Made by a program: the position numbers and the translations under genes. 64,000 nucleotides of DNA, from positions 1,210,001-1,274,000 of the forward strand of contig NZ_KB899538.1 in the NCBI RefSeq assembly GCF_000378305.1, read 5' to 3'. The DNA is from Thioalkalivibrio sp. ALJ12 (lineage in GTDB: Bacteria > Pseudomonadota > Gammaproteobacteria > Ectothiorhodospirales > Ectothiorhodospiraceae). Each line of letters begins with the position of its first letter. Position 1 is the first letter of the stretch. Below the pieces are notes generated by a model. The model saw nothing but the letters and a program-made list of their open reading frames with translations. It made no database searches and had not been told where the DNA came from. Of the stretch, positions 1 to 8,241 are shown piece after piece.

Positions 1-72
1 AAGCCGTGTGCGCTTCGCGAGCCTGTCCGTCGCCCTTGCATGGCCGGTGGCGATGCCGGGTCTCGTGGTGGG

Positions 73-2277
73 TCAGTCCGCGGCGTGCGAGATGGCCCAG
101 CAGCGATGGGGTGGGGGTGGGCGGCGGAAATCCTCGTCCAGCGTCTCGCGAGTGATCTCGCGGACTTCCAGGCCCGCGAGGGACTCAGTGTCGAGTTCGA
201 AGCGGCGGCGGTTGGTCGAGAAGTACAGGATGCCGCCCTCGGTCAGCAGGCGCGCGGCGTCCCGGATCAGTTCGACATGGTCGCGTTGCACCTCGAAGTT
301 CGCCTCGGTGCGTTTCGAGTTCGAGAAGGTCGGGGGATCGAGGAAGATCCGCTCGAAGCGCAGCGCCGGGTCGTCTGCGGCCTCCCGTACCCAGGTGATG
401 CAGTCGGCACGCAGCAGCGCATGGGTGTCGGGGCGCCGCCGACTGCGCCCATCGCGCACGCTGGCCTCGAAGCCGTTGGCCGCGAGGTTGTCGGCGGCCC
501 AGTCGAGGTAGGTATTGGACAGGTCCACCGAGACGGTCTGGCGGGCGCCCCCCACGGCGGCATGGGCACTGACCGCGGCGGTGTAGCAGAACAGGTTCAG
601 CAACCGCAGTCCGCGGCATTCTTCCTGCAGGCGGCGACGCATCGGGCGGTGGTCCAGGAACAGGCCGCTGTCCAGATAGGCATCCAGCTCTACCTTCAGC
701 CGGCAGCCGTGTTCCTCGACCCAGAAGGGGGCGGGTTGTGCGGTCTCGGCGCGCTGGTACTGCGAGCGACCCTTCTGGGCGCGCCGCTGCTTGTAGTGCA
801 GGTGGGCGGGCGCGACGCCGGTGACCTCCAGGGTCGCGGCCAGCGCCCCGCGCAGGCGTGCCTCGGCGCGCGCGGGTTCGACCGAGGCCGGGGCGGCGAA
901 CTCCTGCAGATGCAGGTGCACGGAGCCGTCGGTGGCCTGGTAGCGGTCGATCAGAAGCGGGTATTCGTCGAGGTCCGCGCTGTAGATGCGGTAGCAGGTC
1001 ACGCCCTGGCGCCGCGCCCACCGATCCAGGTGCTTCAGGTTCTTGCGCAGGCGGTTGGCGAACTCGGGTGCAGGGGCTGCCGCCTCGGCCTGTCCCTCGC
1101 GGGCATGGATGTCGAACTCCAGCAGCTGGCAGTCGATCGGGCCGTTGTGTACGCGGTACTTGCGCGTGGCCCGCAGCCCGAGGCGGCGGGAGTCGGTGGT
1201 GTCCGCGACCAGCAGGGCCACCTGCCAGCCGCCAAAGGCCTGTTTGAGGTGCTCGCCCAGCAGGCTGTAGAGCTTGATCAGTTCGGGCTGGTCGCCGATG
1301 CGTTCGCCGTAGGGCGGGTTGCTGATCAGCAGCCCGTTCGGTGCGGGGGGCGTGAGGGTCAGCACGTCGGCGACCTCGAAGCGGGTGCAGGCGGCGACTC
1401 CGGCTGTGCGGGCCGCCTGGCGCGCGGCCTGCACCGCGCGCGGGTCGCGATCCGACCCCAGCAGCGTCGGGCCCTGCCAGGGGCGGACCGCCGCCTGGGC
1501 CGTATCCACACAGCGCTGCCACAGGGCGGCGTCGTGCCCGGCCCAGCCCTGCGGACGGAAGTCCTGGCGCAGCAGCCCGGGAGCGGTGTGCGTGGCGATC
1601 AGGGCGGCCTCGATCACCAGGGTGCCGCTGCCGCAGAACGGGTCCAGCAGCTGCGCCTGTTCCGGGTCGTCCTCGACGCGTGCGGGCCAGCCGGCACGGG
1701 CGAGCAGGGCCGCGGCGAGGTTCTCGCGCAGCGGGGCCGCCCCTCCGGCGCCGCGATAGCCGCGCCGGTGCAGGCCGCCATTGCCGATATCCACGGACAG
1801 CCGGGCGTGATCCCCCTGCAGCTGCAGCAGGATGCGGACGTCCGGGTGTTTCGGGTCCACGTCCGGGCGGGCGCCGGTTGCCTCGCGGAAGGCGTCGGCC
1901 ACCGCGTCCTTGATGCGTACCCCGGCGAAGTGGGTATGGCGGATGTGGCGGCTCTTGCCGCCGACCTCGACCGCGAAGGTCGCACCGGGGTCCAGCAGCG
2001 CGGGCCAGTCGATCGCGCGGGCGGCGGTGTAGCAGCCATCCCCGTCCGGCTGCTCGAAGCGCGCCAGTGGCAGCAGGATACGGCTGGCGATGCGGCTGCC
2101 CAGCAGTACGCGGTACAGCGTCTCGAGATCGGCCGAGAAGTGCACCGCGCCGCCCTCCTCGCGCACGTCGGCGGCGCCGAGGGTAACCAGTTCCTCGGCC
2201 AGCAGGGGGCCGAGCCCGCGGGCGACTGTGGCGCGGTATTCCTGCGGGGTACTGGGATCGTTCTCGGGCGTGGCCAT
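73..2277 (-). CDS. rlmL: Bifunctional 23S rRNA methyltransferase RlmKL (m2G2445 / m7G2069)
   Basis: The 734-residue product has the two-enzyme architecture of RlmKL, which modifies two guanines of 23S rRNA during 50S assembly. The N-terminal part (about residues 15-165) looks like the THUMP/RNA-binding region. The RlmL methyltransferase follows, with SAM motif DPFCGSG near 212-218 and catalytic NPPY at 320-323. The C-terminal RlmK half carries LNLFCYTAAVS near 560-570 and DPPTFSNSK at 647-655. Length matches the fused gammaproteobacterial form (about 700 residues). It is transcribed alone on the minus strand, about 50 bp downstream of an ABC permease gene on the same strand. Function is assigned from family knowledge plus visible motifs. 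Confidence 0.95.
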   Translation of the reverse strand: MATPENDPSTPQEYRATVARGLGPLLAEELVTLGAADVREEGGAVHFSADLETLYRVLLGSRIASRILLPLARFEQPDGDGCYTAARAIDWPALLDPGATFAVEVGGKSRHIRHTHFAGVRIKDAVADAFREATGARPDVDPKHPDVRILLQLQGDHARLSVDIGNGGLHRRGYRGAGGAAPLRENLAAALLARAGWPARVEDDPEQAQLLDPFCGSGTLVIEAALIATHTAPGLLRQDFRPQGWAGHDAALWQRCVDTAQAAVRPWQGPTLLGSDRDPRAVQAARQAARTAGVAACTRFEVADVLTLTPPAPNGLLISNPPYGERIGDQPELIKLYSLLGEHLKQAFGGWQVALLVADTTDSRRLGLRATRKYRVHNGPIDCQLLEFDIHAREGQAEAAAPAPEFANRLRKNLKHLDRWARRQGVTCYRIYSADLDEYPLLIDRYQATDGSVHLHLQEFAAPASVEPARAEARLRGALAATLEVTGVAPAHLHYKQRRAQKGRSQYQRAETAQPAPFWVEEHGCRLKVELDAYLDSGLFLDHRPMRRRLQEECRGLRLLNLFCYTAAVSAHAAVGGARQTVSVDLSNTYLDWAADNLAANGFEASVRDGRSRRRPDTHALLRADCITWVREAADDPALRFERIFLDPPTFSNSKRTEANFEVQRDHVELIRDAARLLTEGGILYFSTNRRRFELDTESLAGLEVREITRETLDEDFRRPPPPHRCWAISHAAD

Positions 2278-2327
2278 GCGGTGTCTTCCTGGGACGGGGG
2301 CCTATCTTGCCACAGCCGCCGTTGGGG

Positions 2328-3116
2328 TCAGCGCAGCAGGCGGCGTCGGATCAGCGCGGTCGCCAGGATGATAGCCGCCGCGCCGTAGCCCGTGATCACC
2401 GCCAGGTGCGGCCAGACGCTGGCGGGCCAGCTGCCGGTCATCAGCGGACGCACGATCTCGACCACGTGCGCCAGCGGCAGGGCCAGCGCCAGGGTCTGCA
2501 CCCAGTTGGGCAGCTCCTGTAGCGGGAAGAACACCCCGGAGAGCAGGAGCATCGGGGTCACCGCGAGGGTGAAGTAGTACAGGAAGAAGTCGTAGCTGCG
2601 CGCCAGCGCGGTGATGACCAGGGCGAGCGCGCCGAAGGTGAACGCGGCGAGGAAGATCACCGGCAGGGCGAGCAGGGCGCGAGCGTCGCTCACCAGCCCC
2701 AGGACTGCGGCGACGACGAGGATGGTGGTGGCACTGATCAGGCCCTTGCTCGCGGCCCATATCGCCTCGGCGAAAACGATGTCGTCCAGCGTCAGCGGTG
2801 TGGCCAGCATCCCGAGCCAGGTGTTCTGCTCCGCCATGCGCGTGTAGGCGGAATACATGCCCTCAAAGCTGGCGGTGAACATCGCCGAGGAGCAGATGAT
2901 CCCGGAGGCGATGAACACCATGTAGCTCATGCCGTCGAGGTCACCCACCAGGCGGCCGAAGCCGTAGCCAAATGCGAGCAGGTAGAGGATGGGTTCGCCG
3001 AAGTTGCCGAGCATCGACGGCACCAGGAGCTTGCGCCAGACCAGAAGGTTGCGGCGCCAGACCGCGACGAAGCGCAGGCTGGGCCGGGGGAGCCAGGTCG
3101 AGGTTGGGTCGGACAT
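2328..3116 (-). CDS. ABC-2 type transporter permease (NodJ-like)
   Basis: This is a 262-residue, strongly hydrophobic protein with about six predicted membrane segments and the look of ABC-2/NodJ-type exporter permeases. It begins with a short cytoplasmic arm (to about residue 30) and ends with a helix followed by a basic RRRLLR tail. Its ATG overlaps the stop codon of the upstream ATPase gene by one base (TGATG), so the two are translationally coupled and form one exporter. The substrate cannot be read from the sequence. NodIJ relatives export lipo-oligosaccharides, but outside rhizobia most homologues are uncharacterised, and no nodulation genes are nearby. Confidence 0.88.
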   Translation of the reverse strand: MSDPTSTWLPRPSLRFVAVWRRNLLVWRKLLVPSMLGNFGEPILYLLAFGYGFGRLVGDLDGMSYMVFIASGIICSSAMFTASFEGMYSAYTRMAEQNTWLGMLATPLTLDDIVFAEAIWAASKGLISATTILVVAAVLGLVSDARALLALPVIFLAAFTFGALALVITALARSYDFFLYYFTLAVTPMLLLSGVFFPLQELPNWVQTLALALPLAHVVEIVRPLMTGSWPASVWPHLAVITGYGAAAIILATALIRRRLLR

Positions 3117-4051
3117 CAGTCGCGCAGCTCGTGGCCGGTGAGTTTCAGGAACACGTCTTCCAGGTCCGCCTCGCGCAGGGTCGGTTCGAGGCCCCGGGCG
3201 CGCAGGCGTTCGCGCAGCCGGTCCGGTTCGGCCGTGTAGACCAGCCAGGTATCCGCGACCTGATGGGCGCGATCCCGGGGGCCGATCTCCTGCTCGATCG
3301 CGGTGCCGGCATCGGGCCCGCCGACCGTGACCACCCAGGGTTCGATGTGCTCGGCGATCAGGCGGCTGGGTCGGTCACAGGCAATGATGCGGCCGTGGTC
3401 GATGATCGCGATGCGATCGCACAGCTCCTGGGCCTCCTCCATGTAATGCGTGGTCAGCACCAGCGTGACGCCGGAGGCGCGCAGCTGCCGGAGCTGGCGC
3501 CAGAGGTGGTGGCGCGCCTGTGGGTCCAGCCCGGTGGTCGGCTCGTCCAGCACCACGACCTCGGGTTCGTTGATCAGGGCGCGTGCGAGGGTCAGCCGGC
3601 GCTTCATGCCGCCGGACAGGGCATTGATGCGCGCGCCGCGCTTGTCGTTCAGGTTGACCTGCTCCAGCAGGTGATCGATGCGCGCCTGGACCGTTGCGCC
3701 GGAGAGACCGAAATACGCGGCATAGGTTCGCATGTTCTCGATCACGGTGAAGTCCGGGTCCAGCGTGTCGAACTGCGGCACGATGCCCAGGCGCTTGCGC
3801 ACCTCGCGCTCGCCTTCCGGCATCGGAAGGCCCAGTACTTCGACCTGACCGCCGTCGATCGGGGTCATCCCCAGCAGCATGCGCAGGGCCGTCGTCTTGC
3901 CCGCGCCGTTGGGCCCAAGCAGCCCGAAGAACTCGCCGCGCGGGATCTCCAGGTTCACGCCATCGACAACGGCTACGCCGTCGTATCGTTTGTACAGGGA
4001 CTGGATGCGGATTGCGGGCAAGCAGGCGGTTCGCGGAAGAAAGGAGTGCAT
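3116..4051 (-). CDS. ABC transporter ATP-binding protein (NodI/DrrA-like)
   Basis: The 311-residue ATPase partner of the downstream permease shows Walker A GPNGAGKTT near residue 48, an ABC signature LSGGMKRRLTLARAL, and Walker B with VVVLDEPTTGLDP. An H-loop follows in TTHYMEEAQ. A C-terminal extension of about 75 residues after the nucleotide-binding domain is typical of the DrrA/NodI group. The annotated ATG is followed by about 12 residues before the conserved IRIQSLYKRY strand, so a slightly later start is possible. It is first gene of a two-gene unit whose promoter should lie in 4052-4118, just after the terminator of the DsrE-like gene. Confidence 0.92.
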   Translation of the reverse strand: MHSFLPRTACLPAIRIQSLYKRYDGVAVVDGVNLEIPRGEFFGLLGPNGAGKTTALRMLLGMTPIDGGQVEVLGLPMPEGEREVRKRLGIVPQFDTLDPDFTVIENMRTYAAYFGLSGATVQARIDHLLEQVNLNDKRGARINALSGGMKRRLTLARALINEPEVVVLDEPTTGLDPQARHHLWRQLRQLRASGVTLVLTTHYMEEAQELCDRIAIIDHGRIIACDRPSRLIAEHIEPWVVTVGGPDAGTAIEQEIGPRDRAHQVADTWLVYTAEPDRLRERLRARGLEPTLREADLEDVFLKLTGHELRD

Positions 4052-4118
4052 ACCTTACCGGTTTGCCGCGGATAGCCCAATATGATTCGCGCGTGTTCCA
4101 GGGCTCTGGCGCGGGCAC

Positions 4119-4146
4119 AAAAAAGGCCCGGCAGCTGCCGGGCCTT
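4119..4146 (-). terminator. Rho-independent terminator of the first DsrE-like gene
   Basis: A perfect palindrome, aaggcccggcag/ctgccgggcctt at 4123-4146, is followed on the minus strand by a T-run (the A-run at 4119-4124 on the plus strand). It lies 36 bp past the stop of the DsrE-like gene and upstream of the ABC transporter genes, separating the two units. Confidence 0.85.
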
Positions 4147-4182
4147 CAGACGACAAACGTGCGTGTGATGGCAGGTGTCGCT

Positions 4183-4623
4183 TTACGGGCGCAGGTAGAC
4201 GAAGCCCTGCTGCTGCAGATGGGCGATCTCGGCCACACCGCTGGGGACGATGTCGTCCTCGGAGGCATCGTAGAGCTCGTCGGCGATGCTGATGTTGCCG
4301 CGGGTGACGGTGACGTTGCAGATGTTGAAATCAACACCCTGCAGCTTCAGTTCGTCGATGCGGCCGGCCAGGTCCTCGTTCTCCTTGGCATTGCGCAGAA
4401 GGCCCAGGCCCGGACCATGCATGACCACGCGGATGTCCATCTTGTCGGCGCCCACGGCATTGATGTGGTTCTGGATGTTGCCCATGGCGGCCATGTGGCG
4501 GTCCATGTCGTTGTAGTTCACGTGGTAGACCACCTTCTGGTCGCCGTATTCCGCCAGCGCGGTCGCCGGGGCGATCAGCAGGAAGGAGACCAGAGCCAGG
4601 GCGATAATATGCAGGTGCTTCAT
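4183..4623 (-). CDS. Periplasmic DsrE/DsrF-like family protein (copy 1)
   Basis: This 146-residue protein has a cleavable Sec signal peptide (MKHLHIIALALVSFLLIAP, probable cleavage after ATALA near residue 24) followed by a single DsrE-like alpha/beta domain. Conserved family-type stretches are YHVNYND, IQNHINAVG and VVMHGPGL. One cysteine remains in the mature chain, in FNICNVT near residue 102, the position expected for the sulfur-carrying Cys in DsrE/TusD relatives. The family is linked to sulfur transfer and oxidation in sulfur bacteria. Export to the periplasm, rather than the cytoplasm where DsrEFH and Tus proteins act, is what the signal peptide implies. The copy at 4912-5355 is nearly identical in its mature part. 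The exact role is unknown. Confidence 0.85.
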   Translation of the reverse strand: MKHLHIIALALVSFLLIAPATALAEYGDQKVVYHVNYNDMDRHMAAMGNIQNHINAVGADKMDIRVVMHGPGLGLLRNAKENEDLAGRIDELKLQGVDFNICNVTVTRGNISIADELYDASEDDIVPSGVAEIAHLQQQGFVYLRP

Positions 4624-4838
4624 GACGCGTTTTCCTCGTTCAAGGTCCCGGTTGGGATTTTCCTTTTATTTTGCAGCCGGTGCTTCCCTTTGGGGCTGCT
4701 TTGTCCGGCTTTGATATGACGCGTTAACGGGGTGCTTATTCCGGCTGGTCCGGCTGATTTTTGCGGGTATTTATATATTCAAATAAAGACTGGAATTTTG
4801 GTTGTGTATTTCCTTCGGGAAACCTGGTTCCGCTCAAG

Positions 4839-4863
4839 AAAAAGGCCCGGCCAAGGCCGAGCC
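4839..4863 (-). terminator. Rho-independent terminator of the second DsrE-like gene
   Basis: On the minus strand, ggctcggcc and ggccgggcc form a 9-bp stem (one G-U pair) around a tt loop and are followed by five T residues. The hairpin lies about 50 bp past the stop of the gene at 4912-5355, so each DsrE-like copy has its own terminator. Confidence 0.75.
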
Positions 4864-4911
4864 CAAAGGGCCACCGGGAGAACACTCGGTGGCTTGGAGG
4901 AAATGTGGTAC

Positions 4912-5355
4912 TTACGGGCGCAGGTAAACGAAGCCCTGCGTCTGAAGGTGGCCGATCTCGCCGACCCCGCTAGGTACCAGGTCGTCTTCGGTGGCATCGA
5001 ACAGCTCTTCCGAGATGTCCACGTTGCCCCGAGTGACGGTGACATTGCAGATATTGAAATCAACGTCTTGCATCTTCAGTTCTTCGATGCGGGCGGCCAG
5101 GTCTTCGTTCTCCTTGGCGTTACGCAGCAGGTGCAGGCCCGGGCCATGCATGACCACTCGGATCTCCATGTTTTCCGCGCCCACGGCATTGATGTGATTC
5201 TGTATGTTGCCCATGGCGGCCATGTGGCGGTCCATGTCGTTGTAGTTCACGTGATAGACGACTTTTTGTTCGCCGTAGTCGGCCATGGCGGCGCCGGGAA
5301 GGGTGAGCATGGCGGCGGCGGTCAGGGCCAGAGGCAGGATAAAAGCTTTCTTCAT
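4912..5355 (-). CDS. Periplasmic DsrE/DsrF-like family protein (copy 2)
   Basis: This 147-residue product is a close paralogue of the gene at 4183-4623. The mature domains differ mostly by conservative changes and share the NYNDMDRHMAAMGNIQNHIN block, the MHGPGL turn and the sole mature cysteine in FNICNVT (about residue 103). The signal peptides (here MKKAFILPLALTAAAMLTLP, cleavage near AAMA) are unrelated in detail, and the intergenic DNA has diverged. An upstream aaggag sits 7 bases before the ATG. The close mature match beside divergent leaders suggests purifying selection on the domain after an old tandem duplication, or gene conversion. A sulfur-relay role is inferred from the family only. 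Confidence 0.85.
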   Translation of the reverse strand: MKKAFILPLALTAAAMLTLPGAAMADYGEQKVVYHVNYNDMDRHMAAMGNIQNHINAVGAENMEIRVVMHGPGLHLLRNAKENEDLAARIEELKMQDVDFNICNVTVTRGNVDISEELFDATEDDLVPSGVGEIGHLQTQGFVYLRP

Positions 5356-5912
5356 TGGTGGGCTCCTTGCGGTTTTCCCGTTCTTTTAAATATTCGGTGT
5401 GGCGTATGCCGAGCTTCTAGGAAGCACACTGGACCGTTTTGCTTCCGTGGCTTTTTGAATCCAGTTGTGGGTAGGACGGGAACGCGGGGTAATTATTCCG
5501 ATCTAATTAAAGATAATCGCATCATGAAATACGGTAAATAATTAAATAATAAAAAACCGTTCGGAGGTCTCAGTGAAGCCATGGGCGGGGGATTGGGTTC
5601 AGGGCTGTCGCGGTGACTGGGTGGGTAGGGCGGGGAGGACGAGGCGGGCTGCGGTCAGGGCGAGCCGGGCGGGGCTTCGGCGAGAGTTCGCCAGACCCAT
5701 GACGTTTACTTCGGAGAAATCCGTCAGCCGGACCAGCGGGCCGCCAAAACTGACGGTCATGACTTGAACAAACGCCAGAAGTCAGCCGACCAGGGGGTGT
5801 TCGCCGATGCCTCGCGGTCTCCACCCTCCGGTTGTGTAGGTTGCTAGAGTGTGGGGCTTTCGAAACCACTGGACGCCCATTCGATGGCCGTCCCTCGCCA
5901 GGAGTCCTCGCC
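5356..5912. other. Intergenic region with an AT-rich island; no firm gene
   Basis: About 560 bp separate the DsrE-like gene from the divergent dehydrogenase gene. The part at roughly 5490-5558 is unusually AT-rich for this genome (runs of taatt, aataa and aaaaaa) and should hold promoters for one or both directions. The rest is GC-rich. A TGC-TAGAGT extended -10-like element at 5842-5850 could serve the dehydrogenase gene. One small open frame with a good Shine-Dalgarno is listed separately with low confidence. Confidence 0.6.
5573..5767 (+). CDS. Candidate small basic protein (uncertain)
   Basis: A GTG-initiated frame of 64 codons sits behind a perfect ggaggt (5563-5568, 4-base spacing) just downstream of an AT-rich, promoter-like segment. 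The predicted peptide is Arg-rich in its first half (stretches such as GRAGRTRRAAVRASRAGLRR) and shows no recognisable domain. In GC-rich DNA such frames arise by chance, and the codon usage resembles random GC-rich sequence. I list it because of the ribosome-binding site. No function is proposed. Confidence 0.2.
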   Translation: MKPWAGDWVQGCRGDWVGRAGRTRRAAVRASRAGLRREFARPMTFTSEKSVSRTSGPPKLTVMT

Positions 5913-6830
5913 ATGACCACTGCATCCAGCCTCCCCGAAGCACTGCAGCCGATCGGCTGCGTGGGCCTGGGCATCATGGGGGCCCCCATGACCCGCAATC
6001 TGCTGCGTGCCGGGGCGGATATCCGGGTCTGGGCGCGTCGGGCGGAGGCGGCGGAGTCCCTGGTAGCCGAGGGTGCCGGGGCCGCCTCCAGTCTGGCGGA
6101 ACTGGTCTCCAGCGTGCGCGTGCTGGTACTGAACGTCTCTGACACCCCGGATGTGGAGCAGCTGATGCTGGGCCCGGATGGGGTGCTCGAGCACGCCCGC
6201 CCGGGGCTGCTGGTGGTCGACCACAGCACGATCGACCCGATCCGCACCCGCGCGATTGCGCAGGCCGCGGCAGAACGGGAGGTGGTGTTTGTGGATGCGC
6301 CCGTGTCCGGCGGCGAGCCGGGGGCCCGCAGCGGCACGCTCAGCCTGATGGTTGGTGGCCCGGAGGAGGCGGTCGATCGGCTGCGGCCGATCTTCGACAT
6401 CGTGGGTTCGACGCTGACGCATGTCGGGGCCAGCGGGGCCGGTCAGATCACCAAGGCCTGCAACCAGCTGGTGGTGGGCGAGACCCTGGTCGCCATTGGC
6501 GAGGCCTTCGCGCTGGCGGAGCAGACCGGGGTCGATCCGGCGCGGCTGCGCGAGGCGCTGATGGGTGGGTTTGCCGCTTCGCGTATCCTCGAGGTGCACG
6601 GCCAGCGCCTACTGGACGGTGACTTCGAACCCGGCTTTCAGGCTGGGCTCTACCACAAGGATCTGGGCATCGTGGCCGGTCTGGGCGAGCAGGTGGGCCT
6701 CAGCCTGGACGGCCTGGAGCCGGTGCGCCACGCGGTAGACAAGGCGCTGGCGGCCGGGCAGGCCGATCACGATGTCGCGATCCTGGCGCGTTTCTGCCTG
6801 CATGCCCGTGGCGAGGGCACCAGGGATTGA
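5913..6830 (+). CDS. NAD(P)-dependent beta-hydroxyacid dehydrogenase (3-hydroxyisobutyrate dehydrogenase / tartronate semialdehyde reductase family)
   Basis: The 305-residue protein has an N-terminal Rossmann fold with GLGIMGAPM near residues 18-26, the substrate-binding signature FVDAPVSGGEPGAR, and the catalytic-lysine helix GQITKACNQ. This is the standard plan of 3-hydroxyisobutyrate dehydrogenases and GarR-type reductases, which oxidise or reduce short beta-hydroxyacids. I chose the ATG at 5913 because aggag lies 8 bases upstream and the Rossmann strand follows directly. An in-frame ATG at 5832 would add 27 unlike residues. The gene stands alone and converges with the NRAMP-like gene only 9 bp away. 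The true substrate is not deducible. Confidence 0.9.
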   Translation: MTTASSLPEALQPIGCVGLGIMGAPMTRNLLRAGADIRVWARRAEAAESLVAEGAGAASSLAELVSSVRVLVLNVSDTPDVEQLMLGPDGVLEHARPGLLVVDHSTIDPIRTRAIAQAAAEREVVFVDAPVSGGEPGARSGTLSLMVGGPEEAVDRLRPIFDIVGSTLTHVGASGAGQITKACNQLVVGETLVAIGEAFALAEQTGVDPARLREALMGGFAASRILEVHGQRLLDGDFEPGFQAGLYHKDLGIVAGLGEQVGLSLDGLEPVRHAVDKALAAGQADHDVAILARFCLHARGEGTRD

Positions 6831-6839
6831 GGTGCGAGG

Positions 6840-8141
6840 TCAGCCGAACAGACGCCAGAGGATATACAGCAGCGAAAAGATCAGGCTGAACGCGATGCCG
6901 GCCCAGGCCAGACCGCGCAGGCCACGCCCCGGGCGGGCCGCCTCCGGCATGTCCGGCGACATGACCACCTTGAAGGTGATCCACGCGAGTATCGGTGCGG
7001 AGAGGAAGGACAGCAGCGTCGCGATATCCACCAGCCGCGTGAAGTGCTCCCCGGCCTGCGAGATCAGCAGCAACGCACCGCTGGCCACGGCCAGCAGCGC
7101 AATGCGATAGCCCCACCAGTCGAGTCCGCGCTCGCCCTTGCGCGACGGGTCCATAGTCTGCGGCGCGTGGCCGTCCTCGCGCAGGGTGCGGATGATCGCC
7201 ACGATCACGCGTGGGTAGGCATCGGTGACGGCCAGTGTCGTCGAGAACATCGTGGTCAGGGCCGCCACTGCGATCAGGGTGCGGCTCCATTCGCCCAGGC
7301 TCTGGGCGTACAGGTCTACCAGCTGGGCCGAGAACGCGGCGGCCCCGGCGGCAAAGCCAATGCCGCTGCCGTACATCAGGACCGCGCCCAGCAGCATGAA
7401 TGCGACGGCAATGACTACGGCCCCGAGATACCCCAGGCGGAAGTCGAAGATGGCCTCGCGCACGGTCGGCGCGTGGCCGGTCTGGCGGGCGCGTTCCTGG
7501 GTCCAGATCGAGTGCCAGGCGGCCACGTCCAGCGGGATGGGCATCCAGCCCAGAAGCGCGAGGATGAAGGCGAAGCCGGCCAGGGTCCAGAGGTTCGACC
7601 ACTCCTGGGCACCGGACAGGGTGGCGAGGTCCGGGGCCTCGCGAAAGGCCAGCGCGACTGCGGCCACGGTGGATACGCTCAGCGCGGCCATGATGATCTT
7701 CATGCCCAGGTCCAGGCCGCGGTAGGCGCCGATCATCAGGAAGGTGATGCAGGCAGCGAGGACCAGCGCCGAGACCAGCGTGACCGAGAGGTCGAGGTCG
7801 AATACCAGTGTGACCAGCCCGGCAGTGGTCAGCGTGACTACCGCCTGGATGGCGAACAGCGTGCCCACGGTCACCGCGATGTAGAGACCCAGGGCCCAAT
7901 TGCCCAGCCGGTGGTAGCCGGTCAGCAGGTGATGGCCGGTGGCGGCTGCATAGCGCGGGCCGAACTCCAGAAACGGGTACTTGAACAGGCAGGCCAGTAG
8001 CACGATCGGGATCAGCAGAAGCCCGTACTCCGCGCCGCCCCGGGTGGCCTGGACCAGATGCGAGACCCCCACGGCCGCACCGGCCATCAGCAGCCCCGGG
8101 CCAATGGCGGCCCGAAGCGAGGCGCGAGTGGACGGACTCAT
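6840..8141 (-). CDS. NRAMP-related membrane transporter with non-canonical metal-site motifs
   Basis: This 433-residue polytopic protein (about 11 membrane segments) aligns with NRAMP/MntH proteins from its first helix (IGPGLLMAG, then RGGAEYG). In canonical NRAMPs the unwound part of helix 1 reads DPGN; here the aligned residues 25-28 are GVSH. The helix 6 MPH motif is replaced by MPI (GWMPIPLDVAAWHS). It therefore belongs to the NRAMP superfamily but is unlikely to bind Mn2+/Fe2+ in the usual way, and should not be named MntH. It is transcribed alone, converging with the dehydrogenase gene. The transported substrate is unknown. Confidence 0.85.
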   Translation of the reverse strand: MSPSTRASLRAAIGPGLLMAGAAVGVSHLVQATRGGAEYGLLLIPIVLLACLFKYPFLEFGPRYAAATGHHLLTGYHRLGNWALGLYIAVTVGTLFAIQAVVTLTTAGLVTLVFDLDLSVTLVSALVLAACITFLMIGAYRGLDLGMKIIMAALSVSTVAAVALAFREAPDLATLSGAQEWSNLWTLAGFAFILALLGWMPIPLDVAAWHSIWTQERARQTGHAPTVREAIFDFRLGYLGAVVIAVAFMLLGAVLMYGSGIGFAAGAAAFSAQLVDLYAQSLGEWSRTLIAVAALTTMFSTTLAVTDAYPRVIVAIIRTLREDGHAPQTMDPSRKGERGLDWWGYRIALLAVASGALLLISQAGEHFTRLVDIATLLSFLSAPILAWITFKVVMSPDMPEAARPGRGLRGLAWAGIAFSLIFSLLYILWRLFG

Positions 8142-8241
8142 CCAGGTTCCTTTCGGTCGGGAATTCGGCCCGCGATTATAGGGGAATTGCCCGCGACCGC
8201 CATCCGGCGACGGCTATAGCCGTGAGCCCGCTGTTACGTCG

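Noticed and set aside
40-2388. Long plus-strand open frame (over 780 codons) opposite rlmKL
   Set aside because: It is the antisense of a clearly conserved methyltransferase gene; such frames arise from high GC content and codon bias. No homology signal is visible.
4183-5355. The two DsrE-like copies as an assembly artefact
   Set aside because: Signal peptides, intergenic DNA and terminators differ and substitutions are spread through the mature parts, so this is a true duplication.
6840-8141. Naming the transporter MntH
   Set aside because: Both metal-binding motifs are replaced; only superfamily membership is supported.
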